NCBI GenBank assembly: GCA_036583965.1
Contig: JAZBQD010000019.1
Location: 3,153,006 to 3,217,005 of the forward strand
Reading direction: 5' to 3'
Length of the DNA stretch: 64,000 nt
Source of the DNA: Prunella strophiata
Taxonomy: Eukaryota; Chordata; Aves; Passeriformes; Prunellidae
Of this stretch, positions 26,028-38,376 are shown one piece after another. The notes under the pieces were generated by a model. It was not told the DNA's origin. It was given only the letters and a program-made list of their open reading frames with translations, and ran no database searches. The stretch's first letter is position 1, and each line of letters starts with the position of its first letter. A program made the translations under genes and the position numbers.

Positions 26028-28204
26028 CTGATCCTGCCAGTGGGCTGTCTGTGCCTGTGTGGAAAACTCCTGGACAAGACTCCTCTCTCCTGACCTTTCC
26101 TCATTGCTACTGCCTGTGTGACACAGCTGCTGCCTTCCAAATCCGTGTGTAAAGTATTGGGATGGGGAAGGAAATCCTAGAGAACATGTGGCATCCTCCC
26201 CTCTTTGGTGATTTTAATACTCACTGCCTGAAAAATATGTGTACAAAGTGTGTTTGTGTCCATTGCTGTTGTGCTGGGATAATGGAGCTGGGACAGAAAT
26301 TCCATCTCTGGAGCTGTTTAAAAACACCACCATCAGCTCTGCTGTAAAGCAAAGTCAAGTCAAGCTGGAGCACTCACCCCTTCAAGCTCATAACAACTTG
26401 TTCTAAAATGTCACAGTTCTGCTCCATGTGTTGAGGGGTATTTGGAAAGGAGTCTCCTCATTCCAAAAGCAGGAGGTGTTGTACCACAAAGCTGTGACAA
26501 ACACAGCAGGGGGGTTGTAGGTGACTGTGGCAGGAAGACACTGCTGCAGCTGCGTGGGTGAGCTGGCACAGCCCTTCTGCCTGCTGCCACCGAGAGTAAA
26601 CAAACAATCAGCTGTGGCAACAGTCCCCTGGCAGGCCCCAGCCCTCCTGTTTCACTATATCCATTCATAAAAACAAGATGAAACAGCTCCTGGCTTTTGA
26701 TAAAGTTCAGGATTTTGATAAAGTTTAGGATCATCTCAAGTCAAAAGTTAGGACAAGACTCCACACAGCACCAGGGGGCCTGGAGTTGAACAAGTCCCTG
26801 CTTTGTGAACTTCAGTATTTATCTTTTAACATTTGGACTTTGAGCACAAAGGTGATTTCTGCAGATTAATTAGGGTTTACTGCCATTCCCTTCCCCACTC
26901 TTATGGCAAACAACAGGAACTTTTCCAGTTTCCACAGCACAGGATCATTTACAGCAACTCCCCTGCCCCAAATGTGCTTCAGTACTTAATCCTTGCAACT
27001 AATGGTTTTCAGATATTAAATATTTATCACATGACTCAGCAGGAAGCTTGCTGAGGGCAAGAGAAATGTTCTTAATCTTCTTCATAATCTTTAGCCTCCT
27101 AGAACTCCAAAACCAATGATCAGGTCCACATTTTGAATGCCAAAGGCCTGGTACTCCAGCAAGGCACCACACAAGGGCTACTCCAGCACTCCTGGGACAC
27201 TGAGGCTGACTGTTGCTGGATGTGGATGGTGTTACCCACAGCCCTGGGCAGCTGGGAATACTCATCTGCACCCCACATCCAGTTAAAGCTGCTCAGCAGC
27301 AGGACAGTGCAAACACTTTGGTAAATATTGCTGGGCCCTTGCAGCTGGAGGGGCTGCAGGAGCAGCTCAGTCAGAGCTCAGTCAGGCCTGCATTGTTTAT
27401 TCCAGTGTGGAATTTGGCTCAAACCAGCCCAAATGCCAAGGGAACAACAGATTTGTTTAGAAGGTTGAGGAGAGCCAGGGGCTACAAGCAGCCAGTCTTG
27501 TTTCCATAATGGATTAATAAATATCCAAACATAAGAAAGGTTTAATGAGCTTTGCTTCCACAGGCTGAAGTCATCTCTTACATCTTCAGAAGAGCCAAGC
27601 AGCAGAAAAATAAAAATGATCCAATAGGAACAATATTCATGAGTTTCCAAAGAAGCCTTTCAAAAATTCTTCTGTGAAAAGCTAAAAATTACAGTTGCAC
27701 AAGGAAAAAAATAATCATGGAATGCTGAAGGCTTGAGCAGTAGGAGCATGGGAAACATTCAGTAAATGCAAGGAAACATGAGAAAAACAATTTATGTACA
27801 AAGCAATAAGCTGTCATGACTATTCTTACTTAGGAAAGAGAATTTGAAGTTATCACAGCCTGAATTCTCTTATCCCCAGTATATTAAAAAAAACTAGAAA
27901 CTACTACTCTCCATCCCCTGGGAAACCAAACCTTGTGTGATAACAGCCTAGAAAAGGGGAAGGTTGTGGAGGAGAAAGGACAGTCCCAGACCTGTGGAAG
28001 GACTTCCAACCAGAGATCAAACAGACTTAGCCCCTGTGACAGGTGACATCAGTAATGTCTGTGCATTCACACCCAGCACTAAGAGGTGCAAAGGGGGACA
28101 TTTTCACCACATCCTAAAAAACAAGAGAGTAGGGTCACTAAGTGAAGTCTGGCAGAACTGTTAAATACCTGGTTTTTACACACTGCAATTCCATTGCAGA
28201 ACTC
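26028..28204. other. CDKN3 3' UTR and convergent intergenic spacer
   Basis: Follows the CDKN3 stop. The 3' UTR must start here, but I cannot point to a convincing AATAAA close to the stop, so its end is unknown. The rest separates CDKN3 from the convergent CNIH1 3' end and shows no further gene. Confidence 0.5.
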
Positions 28205-28386
28205 ACTGTCAGGGTTGCCCAGAGCAGCTGTGGCTGTTCCTGGATCCCTGGAAGTGTCCAGGGCCAGGCTGGACAGGGCTTGGAGCAGCCTGGGATGGTG
28301 GAAGGTGTCCCTGCCATGGCAGGGGGAAAATGACATGAGCTTTAATTTAATGTCCCTTCCAACAAACTGCTCTGGGATTCTGTGAT
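28205..28386 (+). repeat. CR1 LINE tail
   Basis: Sense CR1 3' end with 'ggttgcccagagcagctgtg', 'ggacagggcttggagcagcc' and 'tgtcccttccaacaaactgc', ending 'gggattctgtgat'. Confidence 0.92.
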
Positions 28387-28959
28387 CTTCCAGACCAGGC
28401 TACAAAAGTGCTCTAAAAGCAGCTGAACTGATGGCACAAAAGCCCTTCAGAGCTTTGTAAAATGCCAAAGCCCACTCAGGACATCTGTAACACACAAATT
28501 TCTCACTCTTCAGGCAGATACTCAACACCTGTCCACCCAGTGCAGCCATTTGTACATTTTTTACTGCCCCTAACACCCAAGAGACCCACAGTGAACAAAT
28601 ACACAGTTTATGCAAAAAAAAAGTTTTACTGGAACAGGGAAAGTCTGCGTTGTTCTCCAGCACAGGTAAATGAAAAAGATCTCTAATTATTACTTGTAAA
28701 CTAAGCAGCTGTTCACAGTCACAATTTACAATGCAATATTTATCTGAAACATCTTCCCCTGCCCCATCTGCTATTTAACTTCAAGGAAAAAAAGCAGGAA
28801 ATTAAAACTTCCCTTTTCCAGAGGTAATTTAATTCTGTGTTCTATTTTTAAAGGGAATGCAATAATCCACTGTAAAACAACTGATGAACACAGTGAGGAT
28901 CTGTTGAATTTATAAACAAAACAAAAGGCACCACTAAAAAGAAGTGTTGCTGAATTTGA

Positions 28960-29828
28960 GATTTGTTTTTTATTATCATTTATTGCACTAAGGAACAGCG
29001 GGGCAGTTTCACAATCTCACCTTCTGCTTTGAAAAAGTCTGTAGTATTTACTACTCTTAAACCCAAGAGTTTTCATCATTGGACTTGATAAACGTTGGAG
29101 GTTTGTCCATTTGTTAATGAGACAGCACAGACATTAAAAAAAAACAACATTTAAATTCATTCCTTCATGGACAAATCAGCTTCTCCTATCACAATGACAC
29201 AGGCTTGAGATTAAAGCAGGGTTAATGTCTGGAGAAGATACAGAAGGCTCTGGACTTATGGATGCACATACAGGGGAAGATTAACCAGATAATAAAAAAA
29301 AAAATAAATCCAAATAGAACTATTTGTGCATTTGTGTCCATGAATTAATATCCTAAGACCAACATCACCTATGGGCAAAACACAGAGCATTCCAGTCATT
29401 CCCAAGCACTTGGAGCTAGGGCTGATTTAGAGTAAAGAGTGGGATACACAAGTCCAAGTGAGCCACTACAAAGCCCATCCTACAGCAAATCCCTAGAGTA
29501 CTAAGGCTAGTAGTAACCAACACCTACTCAAAGGTTATGGCTGTTCCTTATGGAGTGCAAAGTCAAAACTTTTCAAACCCCAGTCATCTTTATCTAATTT
29601 ACACATAATTCATTAATTTCAGCGTCCCAGTAAAATATAAGAAAACAGTCTTTCCACAAGTATAAAATGTGGAAATATTTTAAAAATAAGGGAGTCATTG
29701 TTTTCTAACTCAATTGTGAACATCAGGTTCCGGATTTAATCTTGGTCAGAGGTTCTTGTTGTAAAGAATCCATGTTTTTTGTGGCTTTTGCATGCACTTA
29801 ACTGGAACAAAGCTGGCTGAATGTCTTC
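28960..29828 (-). other. CNIH1: CNIH1 3' UTR with poly(A) signal
   Basis: Downstream (minus strand) of the CNIH1 stop codon. An AATAAA hexamer on the minus strand lies at 28979-28984, giving a 3' UTR of about 0.87 kb if used. The sequence is AT-rich and free of CR1, as expected of a retained UTR. The exact cleavage site is inferred. Confidence 0.6.
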
Positions 29829-32800
29829 TTAAGAGCTCACCAGAACATAAATCATGCTGCAGAAGAAAATAAAAATATTAAGATGCATCATTTTGATTAG
29901 TGTTACACATTTAATTATAACAGTGTCTATTATAAGGAACAAGTCCATGTGAGATAACTGGATTGACTGACGATTTGACACAATGACTCTTCTACTTTTG
30001 ACTTCAACAAAATCACATTTACATCAAATACTTTCCTCTGAAAACAATGTTTCAGCTTCTTAATTAAAATTCCCTGGGATTTATTGCATTATGCTTAACA
30101 GAAGAAAAGATTGAAGCTTTTCAGTCTACAGTCATGGAACAGAGATGCAAAATAGCAATTCTGACCAAATTAGGATTTATATTTTAAAGTAGAATCAGTG
30201 ATGAATGTGGATTATTTTCAGGAAAACTGGCACTGTAGATGATCATACAGATTCCCAGCATGTTTGGAGTTGGAAGGACTTTATAGATCATCTCATTCCA
30301 ACCCCTGCAATGGGCTGGGAGACCTTTGGCTAGGCCAGGGTGCTCCAAGCCCTGTCCAACTGGGCCTGGAACATTTCCAGGGATCCAGGAGCAGCCACAG
30401 CTTCTCTGGGCACCTGTGCCAGGGCCTCCCTCACCCTCAAAGGGAAGAATTCCTTCCCAATATCCCATCCAACCCTGCCCTCTGGCAGTGGAAGCCATTC
30501 CCACGTGTCCTGTTACTACACACCCGTGTCCAAAGTCCCTGCCCTGCTCTCACAGGCTCCCTTCCAGCTCAAGAAGGATCATATTCCTATGGACAGTATT
30601 GTTCTCTGCACTGAGCCAAAACTTCAGACTGAAGAGGAAAACTTACCCATATAGGTAGTAAAAAAAAGATAGAAGGTAGAATGCTAATTTGCACCATCCT
30701 TCTTTCTGGCAATAGGCTAAAATGTCTGCATTCATGATGGTCGTAGGATCGTAGAGCCCCGGGCCGCTCATCACGGGTCTGCTCATGTACCTGGAACGAG
30801 GCACAGGCAGGTGTGGGGTGACAGCCACAGGAAACCTGAGCCCCCACCCACCAGGGAATGCCACTACTGAGACAGGCAGTAACACCCTTTACAGAGAAGC
30901 AATTCAATTCCCAAGTCTTAAGGAATGGCAGAGGAGACTGGAATTGCTACTTCAACTGGCATTCCACACTGGGAATGGTCTCAGTGCACCTCTGACATGT
31001 CAGCAACTTTAACACACACAACTCCATTCTCACAGAGCACAAGAGAATGAAAATTAAAAACACCCCAGAAAGCCAGGTGATGGTTCTTACTGTACAGCCA
31101 TGACCTGAACTTCCCCAGAAAGCATCTGGGTTTTCCCTAGACACAGAACACCGGACAGGAAGACAGCAACAGCAGAATGAGTAACAATTCACTGAGCATG
31201 ACAGACTCATCAAAATTACCTCCAAATATGATAAGCCAACAAGGGCATATTGAGACCCAGTGTGAGCCACTCTGCTGCACAGAGAAACATGACACAGAAG
31301 AATGCATGGATGAGGTACTCTGGAAGTACAAGCTGGAAAAGAAAAAGGTGAGTTAGAAGTTTCAATTGCACAGAGCAAAACTGTGGCATTTCACCTACTT
31401 TGGAGGCACACGATTGCTTAAAAGTATTATTTAAAACCAACACTAACAAGAACAAGACTGTGGAATGTGAAAGCAGCAGCCAGCACTATGTGCCTTGCTG
31501 CTTTCACATGCTATTCATGAACCAAGGAGAAAAATTTACAAGACTTAATGGTCAGATCAATATTTTTTTTATTGCTTCTTAATAAAATTAACAGATTCCA
31601 CGCTTTATGCGTGACATCAGAAGAGGTCACTGAGATATTTCTGCTCATGCAACAGAGAAATATCAATAGGAAACATGCTCTGCAGAATGGTTTATAGGCA
31701 AAAAGATGTTTGTGTTTTCCTGTTTTACAGTTTTGTTTTGCTCTTCACAGATCCAGAACTTTCCAAAGTCAAGTTATTCCCAAAATGTAACGCCCCAGGC
31801 AGAGCTTTACCCAACCAAACCAGCAGGACGTGGTGGCACACACAGGTCTGCACAGAGGAGCTGCTCTGAGCAGACAGTTCTCCCTCACAGGCTTCCCCCT
31901 GTGCATGCTTTACAGCATCATGCTTCCAGCAGAAGCCCACAGAGCTCAGTCCCAGGTACTATGGAGTCACAGGAAGCATGGAATGCTGCATAGATTAGTG
32001 TTGTTAATAGGAACAACATGGAGAGGTACAGAGAGTAAACACATGCAAAGAGCTGCGAAATCTCACACCCAACACAGGAGTTCAGTTTGATACAAGTCAC
32101 CCCAAAGTGTTGCTATTTACTGCTTTATTACCAGGTTCAGAAGGAATCAGATAAATCAGACTGGTTTGGGTTGGGAGGGACTTGAAAGCCCATCCAGTTC
32201 CACACCTTCCACCATTCCAGGCTGCTCCAAGCCCTGCCCAACCTGGCCTTGGACACTTCAGGGATCCAGGGGCAGCCACAGCTTCTCTGGGCACCCCATG
32301 CCAGGGCCTCACCACCCTTAAAATTCTTCCCAGTCTCCCACCCATCCCTGCCTCTGGCACTGGGAGCCATTCCCTGTGTCCTGTCCCTCCATCCCTTGTC
32401 CCCAGTCCCTCTCCAGCTCTCCTGGAGCCCCTTCAAGGCCCTGCCAGGGGCTCTGAGCTCTCCCTGGAGCCTTCTCCTCTCCAGGTGAGCACCCCCAGCT
32501 CTCCCAGCCTGGCTCCAGAGCAGAAGCAGCAGATCTGTAAAGCTTTTACCTTCTCAACTCAGGCCCTGTAAAGTCCTCTCCTCATGGAAACACCCCATTT
32601 TTACCCAAAGGTTTAAATTGTCTATGTGTGTGTGCATGTACACACACAACACACTCTGCCCTCTTTTTGTGCAATATTAAAAACATTGCAGGGGATGATT
32701 ACAGCAAAGTTTCAGTGGTTTCCAGTTTTTTATTTTTTCTTCTTTTAAAACCCCAGAATATCTTCCTAGAAATCTAAAAGCTACCAACAAACACACTCAC

Positions 32801-35800
32801 CACCTACTTTGCTATGACATTCTAGCTCTCTAAATGAAGAATATCAAACAAAGCAAACTTGCATCAACACCACCAAAATTCAGCTGTTATACACAAAATG
32901 TTTCAAGTAAATATTTTCATCCAGATCCTTCTTTGCATACTTACCATTTACACATGGCAATTATTTATAGCAGAACAACCACCACCCTGTCCAACACACG
33001 ATGCATTTGGCAGCCTGCTCAGACAGATTCACCAGGCCTGAAAAATCTGTATTTATTTACCTACACATCTCAAAATATGTTTTTCTTTTCTCTTGTTTAT
33101 TATACCCTACTCCCACACCAGAATCCCTGCCTCTTTCCAATCTCCCCCACTTGATCCTCCCTGCCTGTCCTAAAGAAAAATGAATTACATCAGATCCTAC
33201 CATATTTATCACAGAAGTGAGGGAGGATGGATCTGGCTGCTGAGAAAAGACATGACTATAACAGGAGCAGGGAAGAGAAGGAATCAGCAGTGTACTAAGG
33301 AGTTACTATTTTAGGCTAATCTTTCCACTGAGGTGCCTCAATTCCTACCAAGATCTTTGATTCTTTGTACAGGAAAACAGCACACCCATGTGTTTGTCCA
33401 GCATCAGGTACCAGATCCCCTCAAGAGCCTGAACTTCACTTTTGGGGACTAGCCTGCTTCCACAGGAACAGCAAACACGAGGTTATTTCAGACTTTCAGT
33501 TTGCAAAGCTGCCATGTAAAGGACACTCCATGCACGTGGGGCAGCAGAAGGTTAATATTCAGTTAAACATGCACATTTTTACACTACAAAGGTTGCAGTA
33601 AGGTCATAATGCATCAATGTAATGAGAGTTGGCCTCTCCCACACTGCAGCAGAGATGACTGGAACAGACCAAGCAAGGGAAACTGTTAGATGCACAGCTC
33701 TCCTAGCAGCAAACCTCCTCTCCTCCTCCCCTCCTCACACTGAAATATTCACTTTCATTTGTGTGCTGTACATATAACATGCTCTCCTCCACCCCCCCAA
33801 TTACAGAAAATTCATTTTTTGTTGCTTATTTTACTTCAAACACACTAAAGCCACAGTTCAGGCCACACTGCTGTGCTGCCCCTGCATCCTCCCTCAGCCT
33901 GGGCACACACAAAGGAAAAGCCATAAGAAAGGCACAAAATGCTGCAGGATCAACCTCTGTGCTCTTTAACAAGCCCCCCTGATGCTGCTGGCCTGTCAGA
34001 GATGCAGGCACATAGTTTGCCTCAAATTCTTTTCCTAAGCCAAGGAGTGTCTGAGCTGCATCTGAGAGAGGACACTGGGACACACCCCTGGTCCTGGGAC
34101 ACAGAACAGAGAAATGAGGATAGCACCTACCACCTTCCACTCACCCAAATCCTCAAGAAAAGATCAGAACTGACTTGGTCAATGCTTTAAAAAACCCCAA
34201 GTGTTCTCCTCTGTTCTGAATTCAGTGAATCTGACTTGAAAAATACAATTTATTTCTACCTGAAGTTATTTTCTGACACCTAACAGGCATGTAACAGTTT
34301 TCCCCAAGTTGCTGGGTAAGCAAGCAGAATTGGTTTGGCACAAAATATGGAAATCCATGAGGTTGTTATAAACCCCAACAAACAAATAACGAGCAGATGG
34401 ACAGGCAGACTAAACAAAACAGCTAAATAGTATTACAAATGTTCCTAACAAAATGAAAGGGAAGTTCAAAAACATGAAACTGAAAAGCAGTACACACCTT
34501 TAATGCAATTTTGACTCTTTTAATCTTTTTGACCTTTTCAACTGTCTTTGTGCCGAAAATGTGGAAAGCAGATTGAAAGAATGTTAGTATGACAGCTGAC
34601 AAGATCACCATCAGATTAATAACAGTCAGAATATTCAAGTTCAAACTAAAGAATCAGACAAAGAATTTCCCTAGAACTTCTACCAACAGCAAGGGCTTCT
34701 CAACCCAGATGCAATGCTATTGCCCAGGCTGATTGCATCAAGATAACACCAAAAATAAGCACTTTACACATATGTATTTAGCAAAACAAATGTTTGCTGT
34801 GCTACTTACAGGATTAAGTGTATTACACTGGTCTATGGGGTTCTTGTAATCAGTCTTCAGTTCATCAAATGCTATAATCTAGAGGAAAAAAATGAAAGAG
34901 TTTTGATTCCCCAGGAGCAATTTTGTATTTTATCCATTAAAAGTAGCATTTTGGCACAGAGCTGCTACCTTTATTCTCAGTAACATTTCACCTACAACTC
35001 ACAGGTAACACAGATGTGGAACAGGTTTTACAAATACGAAACCAGTAGTTTCATCAGATATTCTGACTACTCTCCAACTTTTTATCTTTCCACCTGCAAT
35101 GAATTTAATCAATTTCCCACATCGCCGTCATCAGTTTTGAGCCCCACTTGCTGTGCAGACCCCAAACCTCACCCACCACTCTCTTGGTGGCCAGCAGGAA
35201 TCTGGCATGGGGTTCCTTAATCCAGAAAAAGCAAGAGCAAGCTTAAAAGCCAACAGATATTCGTTCCTCATTGTCAAAGTAAATGCTGAGCCCACCTCCA
35301 TCCCAGAATCACAGAACCCTTAGGACTGGAAGGGACCTCTGGAGACCATCCAGTCCAACTTCCCTGCCAAAGTAGGATCATATAGAACAGGTTATATCTC
35401 CAAAAGGTGCATCCATTAAAAAAAAAAAAAAAAAGGTACACCTGTCTTTTTCTTGACATAGAATAAAGACAAAGATGCAGCATGAAGTACAAAAGGCACT
35501 TGTACACCACAAATGTCCTGCCAAGCATCACATCCTCCCTCAGAGCAGCTCATCTCAGGCAGGGTCCTGCTGGCTGCTCTCCCAGTGCCAGGACTCGAGG
35601 AGCAAATCACAGAATCACGGAATGCTTTCGGTTGGAAAGGACCTGAAAGATTATCCAATTCCAAACCCTGCCAATGGGCAGGGACACCTTCCATTATTCC
35701 CAGGCTGCTCCCAGCCCCATCCAGCCTGGCCTTGGGCACTTCCAGGGATCCAGGGGCAGCCACGGCTTCTCTGGGCACCCCGTGCCAGGGATTCACCACC

Positions 35801-36128
35801 CTCACAGAGAATTCCTTCCCAATATCCCATCTAACCCTGCCTTCTGTCACCGGGAAGCCACTGCCCCTTGTCCTGCCACTCCACACCCGTACAAAGCCCA
35901 TTTTATCCGCAGAGAGGCCGATTCCCGCTCCTAGGGCGGTTCCGGATGCGGTTTCCCCGCTCTCTCGGCGGCTGCCCGGGGACGCCCTGGGGGCTCTCCG
36001 GGGCCGTTCCCCGGGCAGGTCCCCCCCTCCACGGTGCCCGTACTCACATGCCAGATGGCGAAGAAGATGAGTGCGGCCGTGAGCAGCAGCGCCAACATGT
36101 AGCAGAAGGCGGCGAACGTGAAGGCCAT
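29829..36128 (-). CDS. CNIH1: Protein cornichon homolog 1, split gene
   Basis: ER-resident cargo receptor that helps package membrane proteins such as TGF-alpha-family growth factors into COPII vesicles. Five coding exons on the minus strand, GT-AG introns, phases consistent: 36128-36048; 34878-34810; 31332-31220; 30790-30647; 29856-29829 (stop TAA). They sum to 435 bases, 144 residues, the same length as human CNIH1. Exon 1 encodes [16 protein letters not shown] followed by the first membrane segment. Exon 2 begins [19 protein letters not shown]. Exon 3 holds [17 protein letters not shown] and a second hydrophobic stretch. Exon 4 encodes [19 protein letters not shown] and a hydrophobic segment ending FFYYLYG. 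Exon 5 gives MIYVLVSS. The short exon 2/3 junction (NTLNPLVLPEY) lacks the extra loop of the AMPA-receptor auxiliary paralogues CNIH2/3, so CNIH1 is the better assignment. Intron 1 carries two CR1 tails. Confidence 0.97.
30258..30575 (-). repeat. CR1 LINE tail
   Basis: Inverted CR1 in the last CNIH1 intron: 'gtttggagttggaaggactt', 'gatccaggagcagccacagc', 'ccttcccaatatcccatcca', extending into the more 5' block 'cccttccagctcaag'. It is antisense on the plus strand but sense relative to CNIH1 transcription. Confidence 0.9.
32150..32540 (-). repeat. CR1 LINE fragment
   Basis: A longer inverted CR1 copy in CNIH1 intron 2: 'gactggtttgggttgggagg', 'gggatccaggggcagccaca', 'ccctccatcccttgtcccca', then 'tctggagccccttcaaggc'-type sequence reaching the ORF2 3' region. 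Confidence 0.9.
32620..32655. repeat. TG/CA microsatellite
   Basis: Short TG then CA repeat tract inside CNIH1 intron 2, with an approximately palindromic centre (gtgcatgtacac). Confidence 0.7.
35160..35251 (+). repeat. Arm 1 of a 91 bp inverted repeat (CNIH1 intron 1)
   Basis: Contains 'ctctcttggtggccagcagg' and 'aaaaagcaagagcaagctta'. The reverse complement of 36628-36718 matches with about five substitutions and one single-base gap. This arm is in otherwise unique CNIH1 intron 1 sequence. Confidence 0.85.
35302..35395 (-). repeat. CR1 LINE tail, older subfamily
   Basis: Inverted tail: 'cccagaatcacagaaccctt', 'ggaagggacctctggagacc', 'aacttccctgccaaagtagg'. An A run of about 18 bases at 35418-35435 follows. 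Confidence 0.75.
35605..35897 (-). repeat. CR1 LINE tail
   Basis: Inverted CR1 beginning 'aatcacagaatcacggaatg', with 'gatccaggggcagccacggc' and 'ccttcccaatatcccatcta'. It ends about 150 bases from the CNIH1 exon 1 donor, so it lies within the downstream shoulder of the promoter. Confidence 0.92.
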
Positions 36129-36310
36129 GGCGGCGGGGCCGCGCGGGGGCTGCCGGGCGCCTCAGCAGCCGCCGCGCAGCCGCCATGGCCGCGCCCGCAG
36201 CGCCCCCTGACGGCCCCGCCCGCCGCCGCCATTTCGTGAGGGGGGGTGTGAGGCGATGGAACAAACAAACGGAGTTTTCACCTTAAAGTGTGGGAGGAGG
36301 GAGTGCGATC
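35930..36310 (-). promoter_or_regulatory. CNIH1: CNIH1 CpG island promoter
   Basis: CpG-dense segment spanning CNIH1 exon 1 and its upstream flank. On the minus strand, AAATGGCGGC at 36225-36234 is a YY1-type element. A CTCF-like core sits between it and the start codon at 36128. No TATA box is seen. Typical of a housekeeping promoter. Confidence 0.75.
36198..36215 (-). promoter_or_regulatory. CTCF-like motif
   Basis: The minus strand reads GGCCGTCAGGGGGCGCTG, a near-consensus CTCF core (CAGGGGGCGCTG), 70-90 bases upstream of the CNIH1 start codon. Motif evidence only. Confidence 0.6.
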
Positions 36311-36349
36311 GCGCTTTGCGGAGCGCGGTGTGAGAGGGGGTTGGCGTAG

Positions 36350-37485
36350 AACCATGGAATCACAGAATCTAGTTTAGAAAAGACCTACAAGATCATCGAC
36401 TCCAATGACTCCTGTGACTGTCGGCACAACAGAGCACCGAGTGTCATTTCCAGTCATTCCTTGAACACCTCAAGGGATGAGGACTCCAGACCTCCTTGGG
36501 CAGCCTTTTCCCAATGACTGACCACCGTTTCCATGGGCAAATTTTCCATAATATCCAATCCAAACCTCTCCTGAGGCATTCTGAGGCCATTTCTCCTTGT
36601 CCTGTCCCTGTTCCCTGGGAGAACCTGGGCTTTTAAGCTTGCTCTTGCTTTTTGTGGATTAAGGAACCCTATGACAGATTCCTGCTGGCCACCAAGAGAG
36701 TCCTGGGTGAGGTTGGGGTGTGCCCGACCCCCCCTGGCTGTCCCCTCCTGTCAGGAGCTGTGCAGAGCCACAAGGTCCCCCCTGAGCCTCCTTTGCTCCA
36801 GGCTGTGTCCCTTTCCCAGCTCCCTCAGCCCCTCCTGGTGCTCCAGACCCTTCCCAGCTCCATTCCCTTCTCTGGACACACTCCAGCCCCTCAGTGTCTT
36901 TCCTGAATTGAGCCCAGAACTGGGCACAGCACGAGGTGGCCTCACCCAGCACAGGGGACAGTCACTGCCCTGCTGCTGCTGCCACACTATTGCTGACACA
37001 GCCCAAGGGCCACTGGCCTCTTGCCCACCTGGGCAAACCTGGGCCCGTGTCCAGCCACGGTCAAACAGCACCCCCAGGTCATTTCCTACTTTCCAGACCC
37101 TCTGTCCCAGCCTGGAACACTCCATGGGGTTGTTGTGACCCAAGTGCAGGACCTGACACTTGGTCTTAACCTTGGACTGTTGGTCTCAGTGCACTGATCC
37201 AGCCTGCCCAGGTTGTTCTCCAGGGCCTTCCTGCCCTCAAGCAGACCCATACTCCCACACAACTTGGCTCTGTCTGCAAATTTGCTAATGGTAGACTCAA
37301 CCCCCCTCAGCCAGATCATCAATAAAGGCATTAAACATGACTGGGCCCTACACTGATCCCTGGGGGACACCACCAGTGTGCAGCATCATTCCCCACAGCT
37401 GTTTGGGCCCAGCCATCCAACCAGTTCTTAACCCAGCCTAGGGTAAACCTGTCCAAGCCATGGACTGCCAGCTTTTCCAGGAGTT
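36350..37485 (-). repeat. Long CR1 LINE fragment with foreign insert
   Basis: The longest CR1 copy in the window, reading on the minus strand from the reverse-transcriptase C-terminal region ('ccagggatcagtgtagggcc', then 'aatttgcagacagagccaag' and 'caggtcctgcacttgggtca') to the 3' end ('gatcttgtaggtcttttcta'). The coding part has decayed. About 100 bases at roughly 36622-36725 do not belong to CR1 and match CNIH1 intron 1 in inverted orientation. Confidence 0.85.
36628..36718 (-). repeat. Arm 2 of the 91 bp inverted repeat (inside CR1)
   Basis: The reverse complement matches 35160-35251. CR1-like sequence continues on both sides ('ggacagccaggggggg' and 'ctcccagggaacagggacag' on the minus strand), so this looks like an insertion into the CR1. 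Confidence 0.8.
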
Positions 37486-37489
37486 TGTG

Positions 37490-37735
37490 TCAAAAGGGAA
37501 TTTAAAAACCATCGATTTTCAACCCAGTGCCATGGGCAGGTACATCTTCCACTAGACCAGTCAAACCTGGCCTTGAACACTTCCAGGGATGGGGCAGCCA
37601 CAGTTTTTCTGTGCAAGTCATGCCAGGGCCTCACCACCCTCAAAGGGAAGAATTTCTTCCTAATACCTCATCTAAATCTTCCTTCTTTTAGTTTACATCC
37701 ATTCCCCATGTCCTTTCCCTACCTGATCATGTAAA
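37490..37735 (-). repeat. CR1 LINE tail
   Basis: Inverted CR1: 'ggccttgaacacttccaggg', 'gccagggcctcaccaccctc', 'cttcctaatacctcatctaa'. It abuts the longer CR1 at 36350-37485 and is a separate insertion, because the 3' blocks are repeated. Confidence 0.85.
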
Positions 37736-38376
37736 GTTCCCTGCTCAGCACAAGCCACATCTGGAGAAAAAGGAGATGGCAAATTTAGAAGGAAATGCTG
37801 GGGAAGGCTGTGCTGTGTGAGCCCTGGGGAAGGGAGGGCTGTTCATACAATCCCAAATCAATGCAAATTGGAGCCTGTCCAATGGAAACAGCAAGATGAG
37901 AAAACAGTTTGAGAAGATCACCCCACTCTCCTTTCAAAAGGTCATGTAAAAGTTGTTTCAGTTTAAGCAGTGACACCTTGCAGTAAAGGCAAGCTGGGGT
38001 GACATTGCTGCAATCATTTCCTCTGGAGCAGAGTGAGGGATGATTTCCATAAAACCAACAGCTGCCAAACTAAATAATATTTTCCGGTGTTATCTGCTGG
38101 AAAGCTTTATACACAATTAATGGAGTGTCACAATGAGAGATGAGCAGAAACTTTATTTCCTTCACCAAAATACAGGAAAAGCTGTAGCAAATGAGCTGTC
38201 TTTAGGAAATCAGCTGTTGCAAAGATAAAAGTTGATGTTTCAGTATAAAATCACTCATCTCATCCACAAACTACTCCCAATAAAACCACTGTGGTATCAT
38301 TATGACCCATGAAACTTTGATGTGAAACCCCGAAAACAGATTTTAAAATAAATTTTAGTGAAGATGAGCCCTGAAA

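Noticed and set aside
30947..31378. 143-codon minus-strand frame
   Set aside because: Out-of-frame shadow of CNIH1 exon 3 and its introns.
35416..36264. 282-codon minus-strand open frame
   Set aside because: Runs through CNIH1 exon 1 out of frame, then through a CR1 and an A run; repeat and CpG-island artefact.
36671..37143. Long open frames on both strands
   Set aside because: Derived from the long CR1 fragment; antisense frames of LINE sequence.
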